Assembly: GCA_965220075.1 (NCBI GenBank)
Contig: OZ244806.1
Location: forward strand, 1,798,001-1,862,000
Direction of reading: 5' to 3'
Origin: G965220075 sp965220075
GTDB taxonomy: Bacteria; Chloroflexota; UBA11872
Length of the DNA stretch: 64,000 bases
Part shown: positions 47,862 to 56,093 of the stretch, in pieces
Layout of the letters: every line of letters begins with the position of its first letter
Position numbering within the stretch: the stretch's first letter is position 1
Program-made: the position numbers and the translations under genes
Notes under the pieces: model-generated
Told to the model about the DNA's origin: nothing
The model's database searches: none
What the model saw: only the letters and a program-made list of their open reading frames with translations

Positions 47862-48002
47862 GCGCCAATGTCCGTAGTAACGCGTGGGGCTGTCAAGTGT
47901 GCCGCTACCGGCCGCTGCCGTTCGCGCGGTCTTGCCGGCACGGCCCCTGCGTCACAACAAGTCATCGCCGCCGTTCCACACCTGTAGCGTGAGACCGGCC
48001 CG

Positions 48003-49727
48003 GTGCTAGGCTTTTCGACGGTGAATCCAGTTCTGATCCGGCGCGGTGGAAACCGCGCCGTCTTTGCGCTAGCGGCTGCGCTCGTCGCGGCCCTCATCGC
48101 CGCTACGGCGGCGGCACCGGCGCGGGCTGACGCGACCGCGCGCGTCTGCGGACCCGGCTTCGATACTCCCAACGGGCGTTTTTTCGCGCAGCCCGACGAT
48201 CCCTCCGGCCTGGGCTTCACAGTGGCGGACGAATCCACGGCGGCGTTTTGGACCGCCTACCAGACGCTCGGCGGCCCCGAGGCGTTCGGCCGGCCGCTCT
48301 CCCGCCCGGTCACGCTCCACGGATTTGCCGTGCAGGCGTTCGAGCGCGGGCTGCTTCAGTGGGACCCCGCCGGCGCGCGCGCGAACGTCGCCAACACTAT
48401 GGACTTGTTGCACGACACGGGGTTCGACAGCTGGCTGCTGGAGGTCCATGGCGTGCCAAACCACCAGACCATCGCGCACAAACCCGGTACCGCTTTCAGC
48501 CAGGTAGTTGAGCGTCACCTGGCCATTCTCGATGGCGCGGATTCCGAGATTCGCGCCGCGTTTCTGGCTACGCCTGATTGGCAGACCCGGCTGGGACTCC
48601 CGATCAGCTACCGGGACTTTGGAGACTCTCGCGTCCTGCGCGCCCAGCGCGCCGTGCTGCGCCGTGCAGTGGGCGGCGATGTCCAGTTCGACCGGATTGG
48701 GTCGTTCCTGATCGAGGCCGGTGTGGTGCCGGCCGAGGCGGCGACTGCATTCGCGCCGGACCCACCCGCCGACCTCACCGGCCTGATGGCCGCCCAGCCC
48801 GGTCCGGCCTTGCAAGGCGCGACCGTTGCCTTGTCGCTCGCGGCCGGCTACGCCGGTTTGACTTTTACCTGGGATGACCGGCCGCTTCCGCTGGTATGCA
48901 GCAACGGCGGCTGGCACACGCTGGTCGGCCTTGCTGCCGGCGCGCCGCCGGGCGACCGCACGTTTCAGGTAGCGATTGGCGACGCCGCGGCAACCAGCAC
49001 GGTCACCATCTCCGCGGGCGAGTTTCCCTCTGCCACCATTCAGTTCCCGCCCGACCGCGAGAATCTGCTCAACCCCGACGTCGCCGCTAAGGAGCTCGAG
49101 TTCTTCCACTCCGTTGTGTCGAAGGTAAGCGGGCCGCCGCGCTGGTCCGGCACATTCCGCGCGCCCGCCGACGGACCGCCGACCTCCGGCTATGGCGAGC
49201 GGCGCACGCTGGAGCCGGGCTCGATCACGTCGGTGCACCAGGGCGCCGACATCGGCGCGCCGCTCGACACCCCGGTTCTGGCGCCTAACCGCGCCACCGT
49301 GGCCTGGGCCGGGGCGCTCGAGATTCGCGGCAACACCGTCATCCTCGACCACGGTTTCGGCGTATTCACAGCCTTCTATCACCTCAATCGGATCGACGTC
49401 GCGGCCGGTGATGAGGTCGAGCCAGATCAGGTTGTCGGCGCAGTCGGCTCGACCGGCCGCGTCACCGGCGTCCACCTGCATTGGGAAGTGCTGGTACACG
49501 GCGTCGCCGTGGATCCCGCCGAGTGGCTCGGCCGCGAGTTCGCGGCCGTCACGCATTGGACGCACTTCCTGGCGGCCGAGGCGGGTACTGATCCGCCGCA
49601 AGCGGTCGATTCCCCTACGCCGACGACTTCCGGGGGATCAAACGGCGATCAGACCCAAACCCCTGCCGGCGGCGGCAATCTCATGATCGAAACCGGCGTC
49701 CCACCGGCCGAGGGACCGGCCGGCTGA
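48003..49727 (+). CDS. Secreted M23 family metallopeptidase with Chloroflexota-type N-terminal repeats
   Basis: 574 aa. Signal peptide ~18-42 (ALAAALVAALIAATAAAPARA). Residues 50-240 contain phrases such as GGPEAFGRPLSRPV and WQTRLGLPISYRDFG, a domain seen in many secreted Chloroflexota proteins. The M23 (LytM) domain is at 390-520, with zinc ligands H412 and D416 (HQGADIG) and H491/H493 (HLHWEV). It cleaves peptide cross-bridges or other substrates outside the cell. The start GTG at 48003, or another GTG at 48021. A Pro/Thr/Gly-rich tail ends the protein. Divergent from the glycosidase gene. Confidence 0.9.
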   Translation: MLGFSTVNPVLIRRGGNRAVFALAAALVAALIAATAAAPARADATARVCGPGFDTPNGRFFAQPDDPSGLGFTVADESTAAFWTAYQTLGGPEAFGRPLSRPVTLHGFAVQAFERGLLQWDPAGARANVANTMDLLHDTGFDSWLLEVHGVPNHQTIAHKPGTAFSQVVERHLAILDGADSEIRAAFLATPDWQTRLGLPISYRDFGDSRVLRAQRAVLRRAVGGDVQFDRIGSFLIEAGVVPAEAATAFAPDPPADLTGLMAAQPGPALQGATVALSLAAGYAGLTFTWDDRPLPLVCSNGGWHTLVGLAAGAPPGDRTFQVAIGDAAATSTVTISAGEFPSATIQFPPDRENLLNPDVAAKELEFFHSVVSKVSGPPRWSGTFRAPADGPPTSGYGERRTLEPGSITSVHQGADIGAPLDTPVLAPNRATVAWAGALEIRGNTVILDHGFGVFTAFYHLNRIDVAAGDEVEPDQVVGAVGSTGRVTGVHLHWEVLVHGVAVDPAEWLGREFAAVTHWTHFLAAEAGTDPPQAVDSPTPTTSGGSNGDQTQTPAGGGNLMIETGVPPAEGPAG

Positions 49728-49771
49728 GGCGCTTTTACTAGGCTGGCGGTGACGCGGGGATACGCACGCGG

Positions 49772-51550
49772 CTAACCGGGCGTCCCATAGCGAAAGTCCC
49801 AGTCGCCCAGCACGCGAATCTTGCTCTTTTCGGCTTCCAGGCTTGGCTCACCCGCCTCCGCCCACGCTTGCAGCTCGTCGACGTGGCCCAGCCGCCGCAG
49901 CGCCGTGAACGAGTCATGGCCGGCCGAGTTCGCGCAGTCCCAGATGAACAGCCGGTCGATCCCGGTGGCGTAGATCGCGGCCGCCCGCCGGCGATACTCG
50001 TCGGGCGGCATGCCGCGCGGGAAGAGGTTGGCGGCCAACACGCAGGGCGTTCCGGCCACCACGTCGCGATGGAAGCGCAGCTGCGGCTCGGGGTCGGGCC
50101 ACGCCTCCACCCGGCTGTTTAGCTCCGGCGCCGAGGTATAGGCGACCAGCGTGTCGACCAGCCCTTCCCGCACCCACGCGCGCGCGTCGAGCCCCCAGCG
50201 CAGGTTCTCCTCCTCATTCCCGAAGATGACCGCCGAAACCCCGATCCGCTTGCGGCGGCCCTGTGCCTGCGTGGCGGCGTCCATGGCCGCTCGCACCTCG
50301 CGCATGAGCTGCGTCATCGTGTCCGCCCGGTGCGCCCGCCAGCGCGGGTCGTCTTGCGGCAGCGCGTGCGGATCTTCGCCGTATGCCTCTTTGAAGCTGT
50401 CCACCAGCGGCGTCTCGTACTCCAGGAAGGGGGGACGGCGGTTGAACAGCAGACATACACCGTCGATCGGCCTTGCGGCCATCTCGGCCAGCAGCGACAC
50501 CGCGTAGGCGCGGAATCCGGGATAGGCGAACGACAGCCGCGGCGTGGTATTGCCCGCCCGATCGCGCCCGCGCCACTCGGGATGTTGCTTGAAGGCGCTC
50601 GCGCCGTGGTTGAAATAGTCCAACGGCGGCGGGTAGTGAAAGCCGGACACGCGCCAGCTGGCGTGAAACTCCAGCCCAAGCTCGTGGGCGTGATCTATGA
50701 CTACGTCGAACGGGTCGACCCCGATCGCGCGGAACATGCGCCAGCTCTCGATTTGGTTGCGGTATATGGAATGTCCGTAGTCGTCCAGCCCGTCCAGCGT
50801 GATCTGGCGCCCGCGCTGGGTGAAGTAGTTGAGCAGATCGCCTCCGCCGGCCTCCCAGTAGATGCGTGCGAAGTCGGAGTCGCGGAACCCCTCCAGCATG
50901 CGGCGCATGTGCTCGGCTGTGTGCGGGCGCGAGTGCCCCATGCAACCGTGCGCGTCGTTGTGGGCGTAGAGGCGCCGGGTATCGCTGCCCGACCGATCAC
51001 TCCGCACCGCCGCCACCTCCGCCGCGCTCAGCGGAACCAGCTTGATGTAGGCCGCGCGGGCAGGCGGGCAATTGAACGGTCCGCCGGCGTCGCCGGGTCG
51101 CGCGGGAACGGATACTTGACCGAACGAGAGGTCCTGATCGGTCAGGTCGGCGATCTTCCAAAACAGCTCGGTGGTCCACTCCCCGAACCCGGGCGCGGGT
51201 GGATTTGGCGGCACGTTCAACACGGTGAAGGCCGGATCGCCGCTCAGTCGAACGAGGAGCTCCATCTCCCAGGGCGAGAACTCGCTGTCGGCCGGCATGA
51301 CCCCGATCGAGACCGCGTGCCAGCCGCGAACGCCCAGGTTGTAAGTGGCCGCCGGCGCGGCGGTTCCCGCGCTGGCGTAGAGCATCGCGCCGGCGTGGGC
51401 GTCCGTCTCGTAAGGCAGAAGCCGCCAGCGGCCGTGCCTGGCCTCCGGCGCCAGCGCGTCAGCCGGTTGGCACTGATCCAGATCGGTCAGATAGATGGGC
51501 CTACCGCTCAACCACCGGTCGCCGTAGCAGTCCGTTGGGTCCGCGCTCAT
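49772..51550 (-). CDS. Family-10-glycosidase-like protein (paralogue A)
   Basis: 592 aa, paralogous to the gene at 56094. The N-terminal ~210 residues look like a beta-sandwich (YLTDLDQCQPADALA, RGWHAVSIGVMP, ELFWKIADLTDQDLSF). The second part is a TIM barrel resembling GH10-like/DUF187 lipoproteins: LYAHNDAHGCMG, FARIYWEAGGGDLLNYF, FDVVIDHAHELGLEFHASWR, SGFHYPP, PIDGVCLLFNRRPPFLEYE, and a C-terminal WDFRYGTPG. No signal peptide is seen. It probably handles a carbohydrate or other polyol; this is inference. A Gfo/Idh gene lies just upstream on the same strand (about 200 nt apart). Confidence 0.75.
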   Translation of the reverse strand: MSADPTDCYGDRWLSGRPIYLTDLDQCQPADALAPEARHGRWRLLPYETDAHAGAMLYASAGTAAPAATYNLGVRGWHAVSIGVMPADSEFSPWEMELLVRLSGDPAFTVLNVPPNPPAPGFGEWTTELFWKIADLTDQDLSFGQVSVPARPGDAGGPFNCPPARAAYIKLVPLSAAEVAAVRSDRSGSDTRRLYAHNDAHGCMGHSRPHTAEHMRRMLEGFRDSDFARIYWEAGGGDLLNYFTQRGRQITLDGLDDYGHSIYRNQIESWRMFRAIGVDPFDVVIDHAHELGLEFHASWRVSGFHYPPPLDYFNHGASAFKQHPEWRGRDRAGNTTPRLSFAYPGFRAYAVSLLAEMAARPIDGVCLLFNRRPPFLEYETPLVDSFKEAYGEDPHALPQDDPRWRAHRADTMTQLMREVRAAMDAATQAQGRRKRIGVSAVIFGNEEENLRWGLDARAWVREGLVDTLVAYTSAPELNSRVEAWPDPEPQLRFHRDVVAGTPCVLAANLFPRGMPPDEYRRRAAAIYATGIDRLFIWDCANSAGHDSFTALRRLGHVDELQAWAEAGEPSLEAEKSKIRVLGDWDFRYGTPG

Positions 51551-51754
51551 CTTGTCGCCTCCCGTAAGTTCGGTGGGCTCTTCTCAGCCGGGCATGCGCT
51601 GGATGGCGGCAGCCTATCGGATGATCCGCCTCGCGCGCGGACGCTCACCGAGAAGCCTTCCTCAATGTGGTGGGCGGCCCGCCCGACGGCGCCGTAGACC
51701 GACCGGCGGCTCGGCGCGCCGTCCGTATGTCCTCTCGAGACGGCCTGAGGCCGC

Positions 51755-52780
51755 CTACCAGGGCTGCGAGCCGTAGTCGGACAGCCGCACCTCCCGCCCG
51801 GTGATGCTGGATTCCTCGCCCGCGACCAGAATCTCCATGATGTGCCGTCCGTATCGGCTGCTGGTGAGCGGCCGCAGCCCGCTGGCTATGGCCCGCACGA
51901 AGTCCCGATACTGCTCCCCGAAGGCGTCGCGTTCTTCCGGCACGATCGTGCGCCACGCGCCATCCTGGCCCACGCGCACGGTGCCGTCAGGCGCCTCGTT
52001 CGTGCCAAATACCACCACCAGGCGGCCCTGCGTGCCGTGCACCTCGATGCTGCCCGGAGTCTCGACGCCGCGCGAGGTGCCCAGCGTTACGACGATCCCC
52101 GAGACGCCGTTCGCGTAGTCGATCATCGCGGTCGCGGTGTCGTCGGCGGCCTGGAAGTGCATGTAGGCACGGATTCTTGCCTTCACCGCCACGGCCTTGG
52201 CGCCGATCAGGCGCGTGACCCAGTCCACCGCGTGCACGCCGGCCCCCAGCCACCAGCCGCCGCCCATCGCGCGTGAGCGCATGTAGGGCGGGCGTTGATG
52301 TTCCTCCCAGGGAGCGCTCACGAACGCTGTGGCCTGAATGACGGGACCGATCTCGTTGCTGTCCAGGAACTGCAAGGCGGCGCGCAGGGGCGGGTGGAAA
52401 CGGCCGGTAAGCCCTATCTGCAGGATCTTCCCGCTGCGGCGCTCGGCCTCGACCATCTCATCGCACTCATCCAGGGTCACGGCCATAGGCTTTTCGAGCA
52501 GCACGTGCTTGCCGGCGTTCAGCGCGTCGATGGTGAGCGGCGCGTGCAGGTAGTGCGGCACGGCGATCGTCACCGCCTCGACCGCCGGGTCGTCCAGCAG
52601 CTTGCGATGGTGGTCGTAAACCTTGGGCAGGCCCCACTCGCGCCGGCGGGTCTCACGCTGACTCTCGACCGGATCGGCGCCCGCCACGCAGCGGGCCATA
52701 CCCTCCTGCTCCATTACCTGCAAACCCCGCAGGTGTGCGGAGGAAATATTGCCTAGGCCGATCAACCCAACTCCCAGCAC
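51755..52780 (-). CDS. Gfo/Idh/MocA family oxidoreductase
   Basis: 341 aa, intact family member. Nucleotide fold LGVGLIGLGNISSAHL, VAVPHYLHAPLTIDALNAG, the EKP motif as HVLLEKPMAVTL, and GAGVHAVDWVTRLIGA with the active-site His and Asp. The C-terminal sheet ends with RHIMEILVAGEESS. It oxidises a polyol or sugar with NAD(P). It lies upstream of glycosidase-like paralogue A on the same strand, which suggests a shared sugar pathway. The start is GTG at 52780. Confidence 0.93.
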   Translation of the reverse strand: MLGVGLIGLGNISSAHLRGLQVMEQEGMARCVAGADPVESQRETRRREWGLPKVYDHHRKLLDDPAVEAVTIAVPHYLHAPLTIDALNAGKHVLLEKPMAVTLDECDEMVEAERRSGKILQIGLTGRFHPPLRAALQFLDSNEIGPVIQATAFVSAPWEEHQRPPYMRSRAMGGGWWLGAGVHAVDWVTRLIGAKAVAVKARIRAYMHFQAADDTATAMIDYANGVSGIVVTLGTSRGVETPGSIEVHGTQGRLVVVFGTNEAPDGTVRVGQDGAWRTIVPEERDAFGEQYRDFVRAIASGLRPLTSSRYGRHIMEILVAGEESSITGREVRLSDYGSQPW

Positions 52781-53320
52781 CGCGCGCTCCCCGTCAGGTG
52801 CCGCCTCTCGTGGGCCGCATCATGCCAGCAAGCGGCGCAGAACGCGCGGCCGCGTCTTTGGGGTCCTGTGTCGGGTGTTGAGGGTTCGTCTCATAAATGC
52901 TCTATTACGCGCAATAGACTAAGGAGAGGCCCGGTTGGCAGCATGGGCAGGCAGCCATTGATTGCACCGGCCGTCGTGGAAGCCTGCGCGGGGCGCGATG
53001 CGCCCTCACCGCGTTCCCTGCCGGCCATCGAGACACGGTTGCGCCGAGTCGGCGTGCCAATCGGGCCGGTACCGTGCCGGGCTCTTCCACGCGTTTGGAC
53101 CGTTGGTGCGGCGGGTGTGGGTGGTGCCCACTATCCAGTTCGACGGGGCCTGGAGGAGACCAATTGCGAGTAAGCCCTGGCAACGAAACGGGTCGGTGGT
53201 GGTGGTTGGTACCTAGGGCTCCGGATGCCAGCCGCGGCTTTGCGACCGGGGATGTGGGAGATCTTGGCTGTAGTATCCTGTAGGGGTACGTGCAGGCTTG
53301 AAGTGCGCCACCGACCGCCC
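52781..53320. other. Intergenic stretch, nothing recognised
   Basis: 540 nt between divergent genes. Open frames here lack coding-like codon use, so no gene is called. It should hold the promoters for the oxidoreductase and the hypothetical gene at 53321. Confidence 0.4.
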
Positions 53321-54205
53321 ATGGATTCCGCTACGTTCGGCTTTAATGATATTGCAATCCTCGGATTGGTCGCGAGTTTAATTTCAATCGTCGTCGGATT
53401 ATCAGCTCTTCTGTTCGCGTTTTATGCTTACAATAAATCGAGCGAAATCAACAAGGGAACAGAGACAGCGCTTCAAGATATTCGTGCAAAATCAGAGGAG
53501 ATACGTGAGTGGACGCTCCGTGTCGCTGACCGCGCCATTGACTTCTGGACCAATCTTCCTCTTGCTGGTGTTCAATCCGGACCTGCTGGTCCAGACTCGA
53601 CGGTACAGAAGCCGGTGGCCTCCTCGGGGAATGGGCCAGCTCGGCCACAGGCCGGGCCTGACGAGCGCGTAGATGATGACGAAGGCAGAGGACGACAGGA
53701 CGAGGTTGCCGATCTCAGGCGCCGCGTCAATTTAGAGAGGAGTAGAGGCCGCTCGCTAAGAGCAAACCTGAATGAGTCAATCAACGAACTCGAGAACCTC
53801 CGAAAGAGCGTTGCGATACGCAACGAGGCAGAAGGGAGTGATGATCATTCACTCCCTGAGGGTCCATCCGACGGAGAGATTGATCGCCAGTTCCTGTCTG
53901 TGTGGAACGGCCCACTCGATGGTCGCGACCAACGAGTATTCGCGTGGCTAGTCAACAACGGGCCTGCTTCAATAGCAGCAGTAGCCATCGCGAATCCGAT
54001 TGGTGATGGATCTGGTGTTGAATACGAAATAGATGCACTGGTAAAACGCGCGCTTAGCGTCGCATCAAGTACGATGTTTAACGAAGATTTGTACACTGTT
54101 ATCGACAGCGCACGAAAGGCATACGCGCGACTTTTTGAGGTGCAGAAGCTGGTAGTTAAGGAGGCCGCACCGGGGCTGCCCGATCAGGATCAGTTGCCTT
54201 TCTGA
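53321..54205 (+). CDS. Hypothetical membrane-anchored coiled-coil protein
   Basis: 294 aa from ATG at 53321. One N-terminal helix (IAILGLVASLISIVVGLSAL, then LLFAFYAY) is followed by polar sequence with DIRAKSEEIREWTLRVADR and a coiled coil (~130-170: RRRVNLERSRGRSLRAN, NESINELENLRKS). The last ~100 residues form a small globular domain (WNGPLDGRDQRVFAWLVNN, SIAAVAIANPIGDGSG). Lower GC than most of the window suggests transfer. Not recognised. Topology resembles membrane effectors or sensors of defence loci, but no such partner is adjacent. Confidence 0.65.
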   Translation: MDSATFGFNDIAILGLVASLISIVVGLSALLFAFYAYNKSSEINKGTETALQDIRAKSEEIREWTLRVADRAIDFWTNLPLAGVQSGPAGPDSTVQKPVASSGNGPARPQAGPDERVDDDEGRGRQDEVADLRRRVNLERSRGRSLRANLNESINELENLRKSVAIRNEAEGSDDHSLPEGPSDGEIDRQFLSVWNGPLDGRDQRVFAWLVNNGPASIAAVAIANPIGDGSGVEYEIDALVKRALSVASSTMFNEDLYTVIDSARKAYARLFEVQKLVVKEAAPGLPDQDQLPF

Positions 54206-54246
54206 TTGATCAGAGGGAATGTGCCCACCGAGTATCGAACGCCGCG

Positions 54247-54462
54247 TCAGGTGGCTGGGGCCGAGACGCGAAGAGCGGTAGTGAGGTGGTTAAGTTCGTC
54301 TACTGAGAGCTTCTGAACCACACAGCGCACGGCCTCAGGATCGTTGTAGTAGGGGCCCCGGTTCAGTTTGGCCGATGGATTCCGATGTCGAACGGCAGCT
54401 TCTTTGGGGCCCTCGTGACTGCCTAGATGAACTCGCGCGCCGGCGGTGCGGCGCGGGATGCT
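54247..54462 (-). other. In-frame continuation after a TAG, possible gene tail
   Basis: Beyond the TAG at 54463-54465 that ends the upstream frame, the same frame stays open to a TGA at 54247 and reads plausibly as protein (GPKEAAVRHRNPSAKLN, GPYYNDPEAVRCVVQKLS, DELNHLTTALRVSAP). There is no start codon with a ribosome site. It may be the tail of a separate lost gene. Confidence 0.35.
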
Positions 54463-54843
54463 CTATCCTGTGTCGTTGGCTGATACGGTGGTGCGAATAA
54501 AGCGAATCGAGTAGTGCGTATCGTCGAGATAAGCGTCTGACGACCACGCGGGGACGGCCCCCAGGCCCGCGACCCGAACGCGTGTTGACGCCGGGACCTC
54601 AACGACCGCACAGCTCATGCCCGCCACCGGCAACCCGCCGCACATGCCGCCGGCCGCGAGCAGGTCGGCACGCAGGTGCATGCCCCACAGACCGTCCACG
54701 CGGAACCGCACCGGCAGCGCGGCCTCAACCTCGCCGTCGTGGCGGAAGCCTTCAACCGGCTCGCACTCGACGAGCACCGACCCCGGCGTCGTGCAGGCGC
54801 TGCCGATTACGGCCACGCCGAACTTGAGTACGCGCACGGCCAT
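54463..54843 (-). CDS. Hypothetical protein, perhaps a fragment
   Basis: 126 aa, read on the minus strand from ATG at 54843. Codon third positions are strongly GC-biased, which supports coding. The sequence (VRVLKFGVAVIGSACTTPG, FRHDGEVEAALPVRFRVDG, LWGMHLRADLLAAGG) is not recognised. Its start lies against the LRR remnant on the other strand, so upstream parts may have been lost. Confidence 0.45.
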   Translation of the reverse strand: MAVRVLKFGVAVIGSACTTPGSVLVECEPVEGFRHDGEVEAALPVRFRVDGLWGMHLRADLLAAGGMCGGLPVAGMSCAVVEVPASTRVRVAGLGAVPAWSSDAYLDDTHYSIRFIRTTVSANDTG

Positions 54844-54853
54844 CGGCAGCTGA

Positions 54854-55060
54854 GACGGGGTCACCACCGGTTGCAGCCCGAGCCGCGAGACGGGACTGAA
54901 CCTGTCGAGCAAGAGCCTGACGGGGACCATCCCGGCGGAACTGGGGCAGCCGTCCAAGCTTAGGAATCTATACCTCGCCGACAACCAACTGACGGGCTGC
55001 ATCCCGACGGGGGTTTGGATGGGGGATCGAGAGCGCCTCGAGTTGCCGGATTGCGGGTAG
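54854..55060 (+). pseudogene. Leucine-rich-repeat protein remnant
   Basis: DGVTTGCSPSRETGLNLSS, then KSLTGTIPAELG and LRNLYLADNQLTGCIPTG are plant-type LRR units with the usual capping sequence. The TGA at 54851 sits exactly where this family has Trp (S-W-DGVTT), so a single TGG-to-TGA change may have killed it. Upstream of the stop the same frame (TPNLSTRTAIGS) fits the pre-LRR cap. No start is visible. Confidence 0.6.
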
Positions 55061-55217
55061 GCAGAGCGATGAACCTTAGGAGCAGGATTCAACGAGCGAC
55101 GGCTGGCATCAAGCCACCCGGGCGGGGACGCGGTTCGTTGATCGCCGGGCGATTCGCTCCTCTGGCGCTGGTCTCGCTGTTGCTAGTGGCGGCGGGCGCG
55201 CGGTTCGTCGGATCTCG

Positions 55218-55595
55218 TCAGTAGGGCGGCTCGAGGCCGGCGAACATTGGAAAGTGACGGACGTTGGTCGTCAGTATCTCCGCCTCCAGTGCGAGCGCCG
55301 TACCGGCGATGAGGTAGTCGGCGTCGTCGATCCCCTGATGTGACACGCGGCAGCGGCGCGCAAGAGCGCCCGCGCCGCGCACCACGGCCTCGTCGATCGG
55401 AACCCAGGTGATCGCCGCGAAGAACTGCTCCAGGGCGTCTCGCTCCTCGTCGCGCACGCCCGCCAGCAGCTCGAAGCGCACGACCTCGCTGGCGGCCACC
55501 GTCTCGCCCTGAGTGATAAGGCCTCGCAACAGCGCGCTGGCAGCCTCCACGCCGCGCAGATGGTCTATCGCTACCGAGGTATCCAGCAGCTTCAC
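55218..55595 (-). CDS. vapC: VapC-family PIN-domain toxin
   Basis: 125 aa from GTG at 55595, overlapping the antitoxin stop by 1 nt. PIN acids: D5 (LLDTSVAID), E42 (RFELLAGV), D90/D91 and D93 (GIDDADYLIAGTAL). VapC proteins are Mg-dependent RNases that cut tRNA or rRNA when released. C-terminal EILTTNVRHFPMFAGL is typical (the NxxHF motif). Confidence 0.9.
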   Translation of the reverse strand: MKLLDTSVAIDHLRGVEAASALLRGLITQGETVAASEVVRFELLAGVRDEERDALEQFFAAITWVPIDEAVVRGAGALARRCRVSHQGIDDADYLIAGTALALEAEILTTNVRHFPMFAGLEPPY

Positions 55596-55852
55596 TACAG
55601 GCCGAGCTTGCCCAGGCGCTCGTTGAGGTCGCCCCTGACGGTGTCGACGTACTCGGCGCCCGTGAGGCGGCGGCTGCTCCATAGGCCGGCGCTGGCGTCG
55701 AGCGCTAGCAGCTTGTCCGCCGTAGAGCCGGCGCCGAACATGCGCCGCACGGCGCGCCGGATCAACTCCGAACGCGAGGCGCCGGTGGCGCGGGCGGCCT
55801 GATCCAGGAGCGCCAGCTCCTCATCGCCAAGATAGACCTGCGTTCGTCCCAT
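55595..55852 (-). CDS. vapB: VapB-like ribbon-helix-helix antitoxin
   Basis: 85 aa from ATG at 55852, which begins GRTQVYLGDEELALLD, an RHH strand and helix (ATGASRSELIRRAVRRM is helix 2). The C-terminal half (GLWSSRRLTGAEYVDTVRG) is the toxin-binding part. It presumably represses its own promoter, upstream at 55853-55900. The frame is open six codons further up. Confidence 0.88.
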   Translation of the reverse strand: MGRTQVYLGDEELALLDQAARATGASRSELIRRAVRRMFGAGSTADKLLALDASAGLWSSRRLTGAEYVDTVRGDLNERLGKLGL

Positions 55853-56093
55853 GGCGCTACTATACACCATAAGGTGTCCTTACATCCTCCGCCAGGTCGG
55901 GGGCCTTTCCGATCAGCTGCCGTACGGTCATCTATATGTTGCCCACGCCTCGCAAACTGGTCAGTGAGTGAGGGCCGCGGCGGCCTTGCCGACGCGGCCG
56001 GGGCAGGGGCGTATTAGACTCCCGCCAAGATCGACGCCGGTGGAACGCGCGGAGGCCCGATGGCGCCGCCGTGCCGCATGGGGAGGCTGCCGG

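Noticed and set aside
48069..49601. 510-codon minus-strand frame
   Set aside because: Antisense to the M23 peptidase with complete zinc motifs; composition is Arg/Gly-rich as in GC-driven shadows.
50330..51697. 455-codon plus-strand frame
   Set aside because: Antisense to glycosidase-like paralogue A, whose paralogue at 56094 confirms the coding strand.
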